The notes beneath the pieces are model-generated. The model did no database searches, had not been told where the DNA came from, and saw nothing but the letters and a program-made list of their open reading frames with translations. Of a stretch of DNA of 64,000 bases, positions 43,106-50,467 are shown one piece after another. The DNA comes from Fimousia sp045616445 (lineage in GTDB: Bacteria > Bacillota > Clostridia > Lachnospirales > Lachnospiraceae): the NCBI GenBank assembly GCA_045616445.1, contig JAZLGR010000026.1:124001-188000 (forward strand), given 5' to 3'. The translations under genes and the position numbers were made by a program. Each line of letters starts with the position of its first letter. Within the stretch, counting starts at the first letter, position 1.

Positions 43106-44764
43106 TTACTCGCTACAAGTGATGTTGTAGGTAAATGTCTTATAATCTGCCTCAATTTTGGCCCATCCGGCTTCGTTCTCCCACAAAATGGTCAAAGACT
43201 GTTCATCTGGCTGATCAACAGTGATTGCTGCATCTTCTGTGAAAGCAGGATGGCTGTTTCGAAATCTTAAGAGCTCCATCTGTTCTTTTACAACAGGACG
43301 GGATAAATTCTCTCTGATTTCTTCTAAGCTATAGTTGTGTCGGTTGATCTCACGGTTATCTGCATCCGGCACACGTTCAAAGATTTCCAAATCATTTGCA
43401 CCGGCTAATAAATCCTGATACCATACCTGAGGCTTGGAAGGCATGAAAATCTGGGTTGCACGGGCAAGTGTCATTCTCTGATCATTGCATTCCATGGCAG
43501 AATAGTAGGCAATATCCATCTGATATACTTCCTTGGTTTGATCTCCATGAACGTACTTTCTGCGGCCGCCCCTTGTTACCAGACGTTCTTCTAAGGCATC
43601 CACGCGGTCATCTGGCAGTGCACCACGAGGGTCACTTAATGGAATACCATCGTGACATCCTAACATGTTGATGACACGCACACCTGCATCGGCACATTCC
43701 TTCGCCCATTTGTAAACCCACTGGGATTCTCCTGTATCCATGGCGTCAAGCAGGATAGCAGGAAGGAAATAGTCATAACAAGGCATACCCATCTCCCACT
43801 GTTTACGGTAAAGGCCGGTGTGATATGGCACATGACATTCTGGAAGGATATCCATGCCGTATCCATTTGCCATCTTCTCGATACGGTCAAGAAGGGCTAT
43901 GGCTTCCGGTCCCGTTGGGGAAAACTGCTTGCCCGGTTCTTTTAATAATGTAAATACTGCATCTAAACGGATGAGGGAGGTACCAAGGGCAGCTAACTGA
44001 CCCATGACCTTGTCAAACCATTCCCACACAAGGGGACATCTGACATTAACATCCATCTGTCCTAAGTAGCGGCGACGGCTTTCCATATAATCGATGCCGG
44101 CTTCTCTGTATGCTTCATAGCCGGTCCAGTCCATGGTTTTTGGTGTTTTGCCGGCTTTCATCTCTTTATTGATTCGCTCTGCCAGGTTGCAGGCGATATC
44201 ATATTTGCTATTTGTCAGATCAAGCAGATCGAACTGATCCACCTCTGGATAGTGTACCTTCTGGAAAAATGTGTTCCAGTAAGGAACCTCTCTACCGTCC
44301 GGATAGCGAACCATCAGGATTGGCAGGCCATTTCTTCTTCGCATGGAACCTCCGTATTTTTCTGGGTCCGGCACGATGACGCCATCGTCATTCTTCTCGC
44401 CGCAGCCCTTCCAGAACTTGTTCCAGTCCACGAAAAAGTCTATATATTTTGAATCTTCTCCATTCTTTAATACATCGCGAAATTCTGGTGATAAGACAGA
44501 CAGATGATTTAAGATAAAATCAAACAGCATATCATATCCCATCTCTTTTAACTGATCAAAATCCTCCATTTTGGCACGGGTTTCGGCTAAATCATAGGAA
44601 ATGATGGAATAGCCACGGTCAATATCGGAATTAAAAACTGAAGGCAGTAAATAGATAGACTGAAATACATCTTGAAATTCAGGCCATCCAAGGACCTCCA
44701 CACCTTCAGATAGATTCGTACCAAGACTGTCAGGATATAAATTAAGCATTGCTCCCTGGCGCAT
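43106..44764 (-). CDS. GH13 subfamily 18-type glycoside phosphorylase (sucrose phosphorylase-like)
   Basis: A 552-residue cytosolic enzyme of the sucrose phosphorylase group. The family start (LNLYPDSLGTNLSEGVEVL), the barrel strand SLIRLDAVFTLLKEPG with the nucleophile Asp, and DILPECHVPYH with the acid/base Glu are present. Members split sucrose, sucrose 6'-phosphate, glucosylglycerol or glucosylglycerate with phosphate. The loops that decide this could not be judged by eye. It is about 50 residues longer than Bifidobacterium sucrose phosphorylase. AAAGGAG sets the start at 44764. No transporter is adjacent. Confidence 0.8.
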   Translation of the reverse strand: MRQGAMLNLYPDSLGTNLSEGVEVLGWPEFQDVFQSIYLLPSVFNSDIDRGYSIISYDLAETRAKMEDFDQLKEMGYDMLFDFILNHLSVLSPEFRDVLKNGEDSKYIDFFVDWNKFWKGCGEKNDDGVIVPDPEKYGGSMRRRNGLPILMVRYPDGREVPYWNTFFQKVHYPEVDQFDLLDLTNSKYDIACNLAERINKEMKAGKTPKTMDWTGYEAYREAGIDYMESRRRYLGQMDVNVRCPLVWEWFDKVMGQLAALGTSLIRLDAVFTLLKEPGKQFSPTGPEAIALLDRIEKMANGYGMDILPECHVPYHTGLYRKQWEMGMPCYDYFLPAILLDAMDTGESQWVYKWAKECADAGVRVINMLGCHDGIPLSDPRGALPDDRVDALEERLVTRGGRRKYVHGDQTKEVYQMDIAYYSAMECNDQRMTLARATQIFMPSKPQVWYQDLLAGANDLEIFERVPDADNREINRHNYSLEEIRENLSRPVVKEQMELLRFRNSHPAFTEDAAITVDQPDEQSLTILWENEAGWAKIEADYKTFTYNITCSE

Positions 44765-44893
44765 ACTTGATCTCCTTTCATATATCATGAACATTTAAAT
44801 TTTATAATAATCGTTTCTTTTACCATCTTAACGAGTTTTTTGTGTTTTCGCAATGCTTGTTAAAGATTCGCGGTGCATTTGTATGGATATGGG

Positions 44894-44923
44894 CAAAAAA
44901 AGGGCTGCCTCACGGCAACCCTT
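44894..44923 (-). terminator. Terminator of the flavin reductase-rubredoxin-SOR gene
   Basis: On the minus strand AAGGGTTGCC pairs with GGCAGCCCTT (one G-U) around GTGA and is followed by a T-run, about 47 bases past the stop codon. Confidence 0.85.
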
Positions 44924-44970
44924 ATATATAGCATTCATCTAATAATCCTTTGTCTCAAAACCGAAGCGCC

Positions 44971-46014
44971 TTATGCTTTCCAGAAGCCATGTAAGTTACA
45001 GTAATCATATACTGCTACTAATTCTTCGCCTTCTGCTAAAATAAATTCCGCTTTAGGTACATCGCCTGGTTTTAAATTCTTTCTTTGCATGCCTGCTGTT
45101 GTTTCGATGGCAATCCATTCGATATAGTGAACATCAACCATAGGATGTTCTACAGAACCGATTGTTACGGATACTTTGTTGCCGTCTACTTCATAGGCTG
45201 GTACATGTTTTTCCACTGCGCCGTCTGTTGCGCCTGGAACCATCTTTGTCATTGGCTGTCCACAGCAAACTGCTTTGCCGCCGCCAGCTGTGATTTCTTC
45301 GTGGATCTTACCACAGATTTCGCATTTGTAGATTATCATGTCTTCTCTCTCCTCTGCTACTGCCTTAGGCTCTTCCTTTGGTTCTTCTTTGGGAACGACG
45401 ATTTTTTCAAAATCGGATGCTGGATGCTTACAGATTGGACAGATGAAATCGTCTGGAATCTGTTCTCCAACATATTCGTATCCGCAGATTCTGCAGCGCC
45501 ATACGGTCTGCCCTTCTGGTGTTGCTGCCACTGGCTGTGGTTTTGGTTTGATATTACTCTGATAATATGCGTAAGTTACGGATTCTACATCGGAAAGAAC
45601 AACCATATCTGTTGGAACTCCAATAAACATTGTATGGGATCCAAGATCAATCATCTGTTCTACTTTCACAGAGATGTAAGCGTTGGTGCCATCCTTGATG
45701 AAGTAGATGCCATTCGCACCACGTTCCATCTTGTCATAGCCCTCAAACTTATCCCCGTCGCGTCCGGACTGGAATCCGAATCTCTTAAAGAGGTCAAAAG
45801 ACGCATCCTGGCTGATTACTGATACCGTAAATTCACCGGTTTCCTTAACCATATCATGTGTAAAGTTCGCTTTGTTAATTGCAATACTGATCTGGTTTGG
45901 CTCTGATGCCGCCTGAATAGCAGTGTTAATGATACAACCATTATCTTTAGAACCGTGCTTTGCAGTCAGAACAAACAGACCATAGGATAATTTGTACATT
46001 GTTTTGTTATCCAT
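44971..46014 (-). CDS. Flavin reductase - rubredoxin - superoxide reductase three-domain fusion
   Basis: A 347-residue cytosolic oxidant-defence protein. Residues 1 to about 155 are an FMN-binding split-barrel flavin reductase (YGLFVLTAKHGSKDNGCIINTAIQAAS). Residues 172-205 are rubredoxin, with Cys174, 177, 192 and 195. Residues about 226-347 are a desulfoferrodoxin: the first iron site uses Cys231, 234, 250 and 251. The superoxide-reducing site uses His270, 290, 296 and 342 and Cys339, with Glu268-Lys269 before it. The three domains form a complete route NAD(P)H-flavin-rubredoxin-superoxide reductase, reducing superoxide to peroxide without making oxygen. Single gene with own terminator. Confidence 0.93.
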   Translation of the reverse strand: MDNKTMYKLSYGLFVLTAKHGSKDNGCIINTAIQAASEPNQISIAINKANFTHDMVKETGEFTVSVISQDASFDLFKRFGFQSGRDGDKFEGYDKMERGANGIYFIKDGTNAYISVKVEQMIDLGSHTMFIGVPTDMVVLSDVESVTYAYYQSNIKPKPQPVAATPEGQTVWRCRICGYEYVGEQIPDDFICPICKHPASDFEKIVVPKEEPKEEPKAVAEEREDMIIYKCEICGKIHEEITAGGGKAVCCGQPMTKMVPGATDGAVEKHVPAYEVDGNKVSVTIGSVEHPMVDVHYIEWIAIETTAGMQRKNLKPGDVPKAEFILAEGEELVAVYDYCNLHGFWKA

Positions 46015-46092
46015 AGAAAATACCTCCTTTATTTATTTTTCTAACCTTATTATAACACAGAAACGCTGGCTTTTATACACTTATGCACCGCT

Positions 46093-46908
46093 TTATACAT
46101 TTTTAATAATTTGCAGATGATAATCCTCCACGCATTTTTCCAAAGCTTTCGTCACATCACTGAAGATCACGCCGCCAGCCGTTGCCTTGCTGCAATCCAT
46201 CCACAGATTATGTCTTGGAGGACAGTCACAAAGTGCAATCTTCGCGCCCAGCATCTCGCCGAACTCCTGTGTAATCTCATACATGGATTTGGTCGTCTCA
46301 CTGCCAAAGTTATAGGAGCCGCCGGGCAGATTCATCACTGCAGGCATGGCTTCTGCCACCTCACGAAGGTAGGTGATACCACGAAACTGATTTTTGCTGA
46401 ATGTCACAGTCTCCTTGTTCTCAATGGCTCTTAACATGTTGCCAATATAATTTGGTCTTGTACAGTTATAATCATACATCCACTCTGCACGGAGCATGAC
46501 TGCATCCGGGCACAGATCCAGCACCCGCTGCTCCATCTCAATCTTGTGTTCTGCATATAGATTGGCACCTTTCACCTTCTCTTCAGTATAAGGTCCCTCC
46601 TCCACAAGTCCACTATATACCTGATCAGAACTGAAACAAATCAACTTCGCATGCTTTGAAGCCCGCGCCAGATAGACAGGCAGCAGAACATTTGCCTCGT
46701 AGGATGCCTCTGGATGATTCTGGCAGGTCGGAATATCAGAAATGGCCGCAGTGTGAATAATCACGTCCGCTTCACTCTCCTCCACAATCCGTTTCACCTC
46801 ATCCTCGCTCATATGGCGAAGGCTCGGAGCCGCCATCATCTCCGGAAATGTATTCTTAATTCGGCTGCCCACAAATCCACGGGCGCCGGTCAGTAAAATC
46901 TTCTTCAT
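46093..46908 (-). CDS. NAD-dependent epimerase/reductase family protein (RmlD-like SDR)
   Basis: A 271-residue extended short-chain dehydrogenase. The NAD loop TGARGFVGSRI is at residues 7-17. ICFSSDQVYSG precedes the catalytic Tyr-x-x-x-Lys in YAEHK. DVIIHTAAISDIPTCQNHPE is typical of dTDP-4-dehydrorhamnose reductase relatives. No other nucleotide-sugar gene is near, so the substrate is unknown. It is the last gene of the ygjV-ydcF-SDR operon and starts 12 bases after the YdcF-type gene. Confidence 0.87.
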   Translation of the reverse strand: MKKILLTGARGFVGSRIKNTFPEMMAAPSLRHMSEDEVKRIVEESEADVIIHTAAISDIPTCQNHPEASYEANVLLPVYLARASKHAKLICFSSDQVYSGLVEEGPYTEEKVKGANLYAEHKIEMEQRVLDLCPDAVMLRAEWMYDYNCTRPNYIGNMLRAIENKETVTFSKNQFRGITYLREVAEAMPAVMNLPGGSYNFGSETTKSMYEITQEFGEMLGAKIALCDCPPRHNLWMDCSKATAGGVIFSDVTKALEKCVEDYHLQIIKNV

Positions 46909-46920
46909 AGATACCTCTTT

Positions 46921-47691
46921 CTATTTGTCCGCGAAGGCCGGATTGGCCACTCGCACGGTGTAATTGTCGGACAACTGGGTAAATGCTTCTCTCACGTCTT
47001 CCGGAATATCGACATGGGCGATGAATCCCTGCCCCTTCGGCCCATAGCCATGTTCATCATCCGTCAGCCTTGGAATCTCGCCAAGGAGAAGTTCCACATA
47101 CCGATCCATGTCCCACATGCCCCAAGGGGTGGTTTTGTAGGTCAGGTCATCTACCACCTCCACCTGATAGGCGGCGTAGTTGATGATATTCATGTCTGGG
47201 CGATACTTCTTTAATGTTGCCTCCATGCGATGCTGCATGGTTCCATCCTGGGTGAGGATGATGTTGTTGCACTCGATTCCCTTTTGATTTAACAGATCCA
47301 ACAGTAATGTGATGTTATTTCCACAATTGGTCGATTTCGTCTCTAAGTTATCCACAGTGTATCCATATCGATGGTTGATATAGTTTGCGAAAATCTCTGC
47401 TTCTGTGGATTCTTCCGTCACAATTTCCGGCACTTCGGCGTGCATCTTCTCTCGCAGAGTCTGGGTCGTGTGCCCTGCTCCACCAACAATCACATAGTGC
47501 TTGGCCACATCTTCTTCCATAGCATGGGCCAGGACGTCGCCTCCACACAGGATGCTGCCTCCGAAAAGTACCATCACATCTGCCTGCTGTATATGATATT
47601 TGTGTTGTAGTTCTTGTTTATTCAGCTTAGGGATATCTCTTTTGGCAAGGAATGCCCCCAGCTGGTTGATGTATGTTGCTATTGAATTCAT
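46921..47691 (-). CDS. YdcF-family (DUF218) protein
   Basis: A 256-residue protein of the DUF218/ElyC-SanA-YdcF fold. MVLFGGSILCGGDVLAHAM, YVIVGGAGHTTQTLREKM, ESTNCGNNITLLLDLL and IILTQDGTMQHRMEATLKK follow the usual strand-loop order around the putative active site. It lacks a membrane anchor, so it resembles cytosolic YdcF rather than SanA. The biochemical role of this family is not settled. It starts 1 base after the ygjV stop codon, with GGTGGAG as ribosome binding site. Confidence 0.82.
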   Translation of the reverse strand: MNSIATYINQLGAFLAKRDIPKLNKQELQHKYHIQQADVMVLFGGSILCGGDVLAHAMEEDVAKHYVIVGGAGHTTQTLREKMHAEVPEIVTEESTEAEIFANYINHRYGYTVDNLETKSTNCGNNITLLLDLLNQKGIECNNIILTQDGTMQHRMEATLKKYRPDMNIINYAAYQVEVVDDLTYKTTPWGMWDMDRYVELLLGEIPRLTDDEHGYGPKGQGFIAHVDIPEDVREAFTQLSDNYTVRVANPAFADK

Positions 47692-47692
47692 T

Positions 47693-48220
47693 CTAGTTCT
47701 CCACCTGATCTAAGTTCTTCCAGCCATATCGTATAATAGAAATAATCATGGATGCCTCGCTCACTACTTCATCTAGTATTCCTGCCCAGGATCCAACGAT
47801 GATATCATAGATGATCCATAATGGCGAATTGATGAACATACCCGCAATTCGAATTTTCCTTGGATTATGGGTATAACCACCAATGGTTGCTGCAATATTG
47901 GCTACCACCGGGAGTATGGAAATCCATCCTGCCCATGTAAAGTAAAGTGCTGCCATCTGCATAAGGCAAATGACCCCGCACATTTCTTTCTTCTTGGCAA
48001 ACTCCCATCGGCTGCCAAGGCATAAAGAGCGAAATGTGTTAATGATATAACTCAGCCCTCCCGTAAATGCCCCAAGCATCACAAGATGGATAGTATAGAA
48101 CAAATATGAGAAAAACTGCACTCGAAATAAGTTTTTGTTGTTGCGACACTGAAAGGACAGGAAAAATAGGGCTGTACCGATCAGGCCGATCAATTGGATG
48201 AGGATGTAGGTAAGGGTCAT
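47693..48220 (-). CDS. YgjV-family inner membrane protein
   Basis: A 175-residue polytopic membrane protein (about five helices) of the YgjV family, function unknown. LIGLIGTALFFLSFQCRNNKNLFRVQFFSYLFYTIHL is the conserved N-terminal portion. PLWIIYDIIVGSWAGILDEVVSEASMIISIIRY is the conserved C-terminal portion. AGAAGG precedes the ATG. A -10-like TATAAT lies about 50 bases upstream (near 48270) with no clear -35. First gene of a tight three-gene operon with the YdcF-type and SDR genes. Confidence 0.8.
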   Translation of the reverse strand: MTLTYILIQLIGLIGTALFFLSFQCRNNKNLFRVQFFSYLFYTIHLVMLGAFTGGLSYIINTFRSLCLGSRWEFAKKKEMCGVICLMQMAALYFTWAGWISILPVVANIAATIGGYTHNPRKIRIAGMFINSPLWIIYDIIVGSWAGILDEVVSEASMIISIIRYGWKNLDQVEN

Positions 48221-48300
48221 AGGATTGTGCCTTCTTATCTAAATAATATATATGTATAATTACTTTTATTATTATACATCTCTATATTAATTTTGGGCAC

Positions 48301-48343
48301 AAAAATTAAAAAAGCACCTTCCTTCAATTAAGAAAAGTGCTTT
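48301..48343 (-). terminator. Terminator of 34-aa peptide cassette A
   Basis: On the minus strand GCACTTTTCTT pairs with AAGGAAGGTGC around a 5-base loop and is followed by six T. The same hairpin follows cassettes B and C. Confidence 0.85.
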
Positions 48344-48358
48344 AGAGTTTCTTATTTA

Positions 48359-48463
48359 TTAGATGCAAGCTCCAGTTAGAACTGTTCCGCTGATGATGAA
48401 GCATGCTGTAAGTACTGTGTAAAGTGTTGCGTAAGATAATTTAAGTTCTGCTGTTTTTTTCAT
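48359..48463 (-). CDS. 34-residue hydrophobic peptide, cassette A
   Basis: Encodes a 34-residue peptide: MKKTAELKLSYATLYTV, then a hydrophobic stretch ending TGACI. It has a basic N-terminus, one hydrophobic helix and two cysteines (positions 21 and 33). LTAC at 18-21 matches a lipobox pattern, so it is either a tiny membrane protein or a processed signal-like peptide. AAAAGGAG lies eight bases upstream. Copies B and C encode the identical peptide while DNA differs at the AGC/AGT, CTA/TTA and ACT/ACA codons. Differences confined to synonymous sites are good evidence for a real, selected gene. Function is unknown. Confidence 0.8.
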   Translation of the reverse strand: MKKTAELKLSYATLYTVLTACFIISGTVLTGACI

Positions 48464-48512
48464 GATGTTGTTCTCCTTTTTTTGTTTTGCTCTGTTGTTG
48501 TTTTCTATGGTT

Positions 48513-48568
48513 TTATAATAGCAAGCGTTTCTTTCTGTAAAACTCGAAGAACATTAAGTTAACCTTAA
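48513..48568 (-). promoter_or_regulatory. Promoter of cassette A with 11-bp-period direct repeat
   Basis: TTAAGGTT (48568-48561) and TTAATGTT (48557-48550) lie 11 bases apart, a spacing typical of OmpR/PhoB-type response-regulator sites. A -35-like TTTACA (48541-48536) and -10-like TTATAA (48518-48513) follow with 17-base spacing. The whole 56-base block is repeated before the other two transcripts. Confidence 0.6.
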
Positions 48569-48600
48569 AGCAATTATGGTTTTGCATTTTTCTATACTGT

Positions 48601-48965
48601 CCAATATCACTTTTTGAACAACGTCATCCAAACAGTGACTCCCAAAATTTGAATCATTCACATTCTTCTCATTTTTTAGACAAAAGAAACATCAAATTTT
48701 TTCGCAATATCACTTTCCGGCTAGAAAATCCAGGATGTGATAGCGAAAGGCTCCAAAAAGCGAGCTGGACTTGCTTTTTCACAGCTTTTCGCCGAGATTG
48801 AAGGGAATTGGGGCCGAAAGCGTATCACCTAAAGCAAGCCGGCAAGCTCATTGTGATACGCTTCAAAATTTCGATATCACCTATTGGCTGCGAAAGGCTG
48901 TGATGTGATATTGCCCATTTTTTGGTAATCACTAAATGGGCAAAAGCTTGAGGATGTGTTATTGG
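48601..48965 (+). repeat. MITE-like repeat R2 (365 bp)
   Basis: Begins CCAATATCAC and ends GTGTTATTGG (one mismatch in the terminal inverted repeat). It matches R1 and R3 along its length. No transposase; the reading frame seen in R1 and R3 is stopped here by TGA. It lies immediately upstream of the cassette A promoter. Confidence 0.78.
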
Positions 48966-49013
48966 GTTTTATGAGAATGATATGTAACTTTCTGAGTACT
49001 TCCAGACACAATC

Positions 49014-49045
49014 AAAAAAGCACCTTTCTTCATTAAGAAAAGTGC
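49014..49045 (-). terminator. Terminator of cassette B operon
   Basis: On the minus strand GCACTTTTCTT and AAGAAAGGTGC form an 11-base stem around AATG, followed by six T, 20 bases after the 17-aa gene. Confidence 0.88.
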
Positions 49046-49065
49046 CTTTCTAGCTTCCATCTTTA

Positions 49066-49119
49066 TTAGATAAGTGCAAAAATTCTGATCTCATCGAATA
49101 CATATACCATTTCATTCAT
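49066..49119 (-). CDS. Possible 17-residue leaderless peptide gene
   Basis: A tiny open frame, MNEMVYVFDEIRIFALI, preceded by a very strong AGGAGGAG six bases before the ATG. It is placed between the cassette B peptide gene and the shared terminator. It exists only in the middle cassette. The ribosome binding site is the only coding evidence, so it may be a translated leader or a remnant. Confidence 0.4.
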   Translation of the reverse strand: MNEMVYVFDEIRIFALI

Positions 49120-49152
49120 TTTCTTCTCCTCCTGTATTAGTTTTTTTATTTT

Positions 49153-49257
49153 TTAGATGCAAGCTCCTGTTAAAACTGTTCCGCTGATGATGAAGCATGC
49201 TGTAAGTACTGTGTAAAGTGTTGCGTAAGATAATTTAAGTTCTGCTGTTTTTTTCAT
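49153..49257 (-). CDS. 34-residue hydrophobic peptide, cassette B
   Basis: Encodes exactly the same peptide as cassettes A and C, with two synonymous differences from A (TTA for CTA, ACA for ACT). AAGGAG-like sequence (AAAAAGGAGAACC) precedes the ATG. In contrast to A and C it is the second gene of its transcript, 75 bases after a 39-aa gene and 33 bases before a 17-aa frame. Predicted as a single-pass membrane or signal-like peptide. Function unknown. Confidence 0.8.
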   Translation of the reverse strand: MKKTAELKLSYATLYTVLTACFIISGTVLTGACI

Positions 49258-49332
49258 GTTATGGTTCTCCTTTTTGTTTGCTATTTTTGTTTTCTATTTT
49301 CTATTGTTGTTTTTGTTTTCTATGCTTCCTGA

Positions 49333-49452
49333 TTAGCAGTAACGGAATGTTAATGCGGACATTGCTAAGACGTTGTCGAATCCGTTATCTTTGTTGCTTG
49401 CTTCATTGTAGTTGCTGATGTAGTTCTTGATCTTGTTGAATAATGTTGTCAT
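49333..49452 (-). CDS. 39-residue amphipathic peptide in cassette B
   Basis: First gene of the middle cassette. The peptide is polar and Asn-rich: MTTLFNKIKNYISNYNE, then ASNKDNGFDNVLAMSALTF and a C-terminal Arg-Tyr-Cys. The first 15 residues can form an amphipathic helix. It has no hydrophobic span. AAAAGGAG lies nine bases before the ATG, and the promoter is the same direct-repeat block found before cassettes A and C. The C-terminal cysteine and modest size would fit a signalling or modified peptide precursor, but no processing enzyme is adjacent. Function unknown. Confidence 0.65.
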   Translation of the reverse strand: MTTLFNKIKNYISNYNEASNKDNGFDNVLAMSALTFRYC

Positions 49453-49500
49453 GGTGTAATCTCCTTTTCTTGTTTTGCTCTGTTGTTGTTTTCTATGGTT

Positions 49501-49556
49501 TTATAATAGCAAGCGTTTCTTTCTACAAAACTCGAAGAACATTAAGTTAACCTTAA
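49501..49556 (-). promoter_or_regulatory. Promoter of cassette B with 11-bp-period direct repeat
   Basis: TTAAGGTT (49556-49549) and TTAATGTT (49545-49538) at 11-base spacing, then -10-like TTATAA (49506-49501). The -35 region reads TTTGTA instead of TTTACA. Confidence 0.6.
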
Positions 49557-49589
49557 AGCGATTTATGAATTTACATTTTTCTATACTGT

Positions 49590-49953
49590 CCAATATCACT
49601 TTTTGAACAACGCCATCCAAACAGTGACTCCAAAATTTGAATCATTCACATTCTTTTCATTTTTTAGACAAAAGAAATATCAAATTTTTTCGACATATCA
49701 CATTCCGGCTAGAATATCGTGTATGTGACAGCGAAAGGCTCCAAATAGCGAGTCAGACTTGCTTTTTCACAGCTTTTCGCCGACAATACCGGCCCATGCA
49801 GGCGAAAGCGTATCACTTAAAGCAAGCCGGCAAGCTCATTGTGATACGCTTCAAAATTTCGATATCACCTATTGGCTGCGAAAGGCTGTGATGTGATATT
49901 GCCTCTTTTTTGGTAATCACTTAATGAGCACACGCTTGAGGATGTGATATTGG
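49590..49953 (+). repeat. MITE-like repeat R3 (364 bp)
   Basis: Begins CCAATATCAC and ends GTGATATTGG, a perfect 10-base terminal inverted repeat. Internal pairing is possible, for example CACAGCTTTTCGC (49768-49780) with GCGAAAGGCTGTG (49878-49890). An 84-codon frame inside is not conserved among copies. Confidence 0.8.
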
Positions 49954-49999
49954 GTTTTATAAAATGATATGTAACTTTCTGAGTACTTCCAGACGCAAC

Positions 50000-50032
50000 A
50001 AAAAAGCACCTTCCTTCAATTAAGAAAAGTGC
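50000..50032 (-). terminator. Terminator of cassette C
   Basis: Same hairpin as in cassette A: GCACTTTTCTT with AAGGAAGGTGC and a T-run on the minus strand, 18 bases past the stop codon. Confidence 0.85.
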
Positions 50033-50050
50033 TTTAGAGTTTCTTATTTA

Positions 50051-50155
50051 TTAGATGCAAGCTCCAGTTAAAACTGTTCCACTGATGATGAAGCATGCTG
50101 TAAGTACTGTGTAAAGTGTTGCGTAAGATAATTTAAGTTCTGCTGTTTTTTTCAT
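50051..50155 (-). CDS. 34-residue hydrophobic peptide, cassette C
   Basis: Third gene for the identical 34-residue peptide. It differs from copy A only at synonymous bases (AGT for AGC, TTA for CTA). GAAGGAG-like sequence precedes the ATG, and promoter, gene and terminator are arranged as in cassette A. It is monocistronic. The identity of three products suggests dosage or that the copies arose recently under purifying selection. Confidence 0.8.
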   Translation of the reverse strand: MKKTAELKLSYATLYTVLTACFIISGTVLTGACI

Positions 50156-50204
50156 GTTGTTGTTCTCCTTCTCTTATTTTGCTCTGTTGTTGTTTTCTAT
50201 GGTT

Positions 50205-50260
50205 TTATAATAGCAAGCATTTCTTTCTACAAAACTCGAAGAACATTAAGTTAACCTTAA
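50205..50260 (-). promoter_or_regulatory. Promoter of cassette C with 11-bp-period direct repeat
   Basis: TTAAGGTT (50260-50253) and TTAATGTT (50249-50242) with 11-base spacing, and TTATAA at 50210-50205, as in the other two cassettes. Confidence 0.6.
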
Positions 50261-50292
50261 AGCGATTATGGATTTGCATTTTTCTATACTGT

Positions 50293-50467
50293 CCAATATC
50301 ACTTTTTGAACAACGCCATCCAAACAGTGACTGCCAAAATTTGAATCTTTCACATTCTTTTTATTTTTTAGACAAAAGAAATATCATATTTTTTCGCAAT
50401 ATCACATTCCGGCTAGAATATCGTGTATGTGACAGCGAAAGGCTGTGATGTGATATTACCTCTTTTT
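50293..50467 (+). repeat. MITE-like repeat R4, internally deleted
   Basis: Starts with CCAATATCAC like R1-R3 and follows R3 closely up to GTGACAGCGAAAGGCT. It then jumps directly to GTGATGTGATATT, which lies near the right end of R3. The loss is bounded by two GCGAAAGGCT direct repeats, as expected for a slippage or recombination deletion. Confidence 0.75.

Noticed and set aside
45085..45822. 245-codon rightward frame rich in Cys, Trp and Phe
   Set aside because: It is the antisense shadow of the flavin reductase-rubredoxin-SOR fusion. Its odd composition mirrors the codon use of that gene.
48359..50155. Lanthipeptide or other RiPP gene cluster
   Set aside because: The peptides lack a clear leader/core split, and no modifying enzyme, peptidase-transporter or immunity gene lies nearby.
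48301..50467. CRISPR array
   Set aside because: The repeats are hundreds of bases long with genes and terminators inside, not short repeats with unique spacers, and no cas genes are present.
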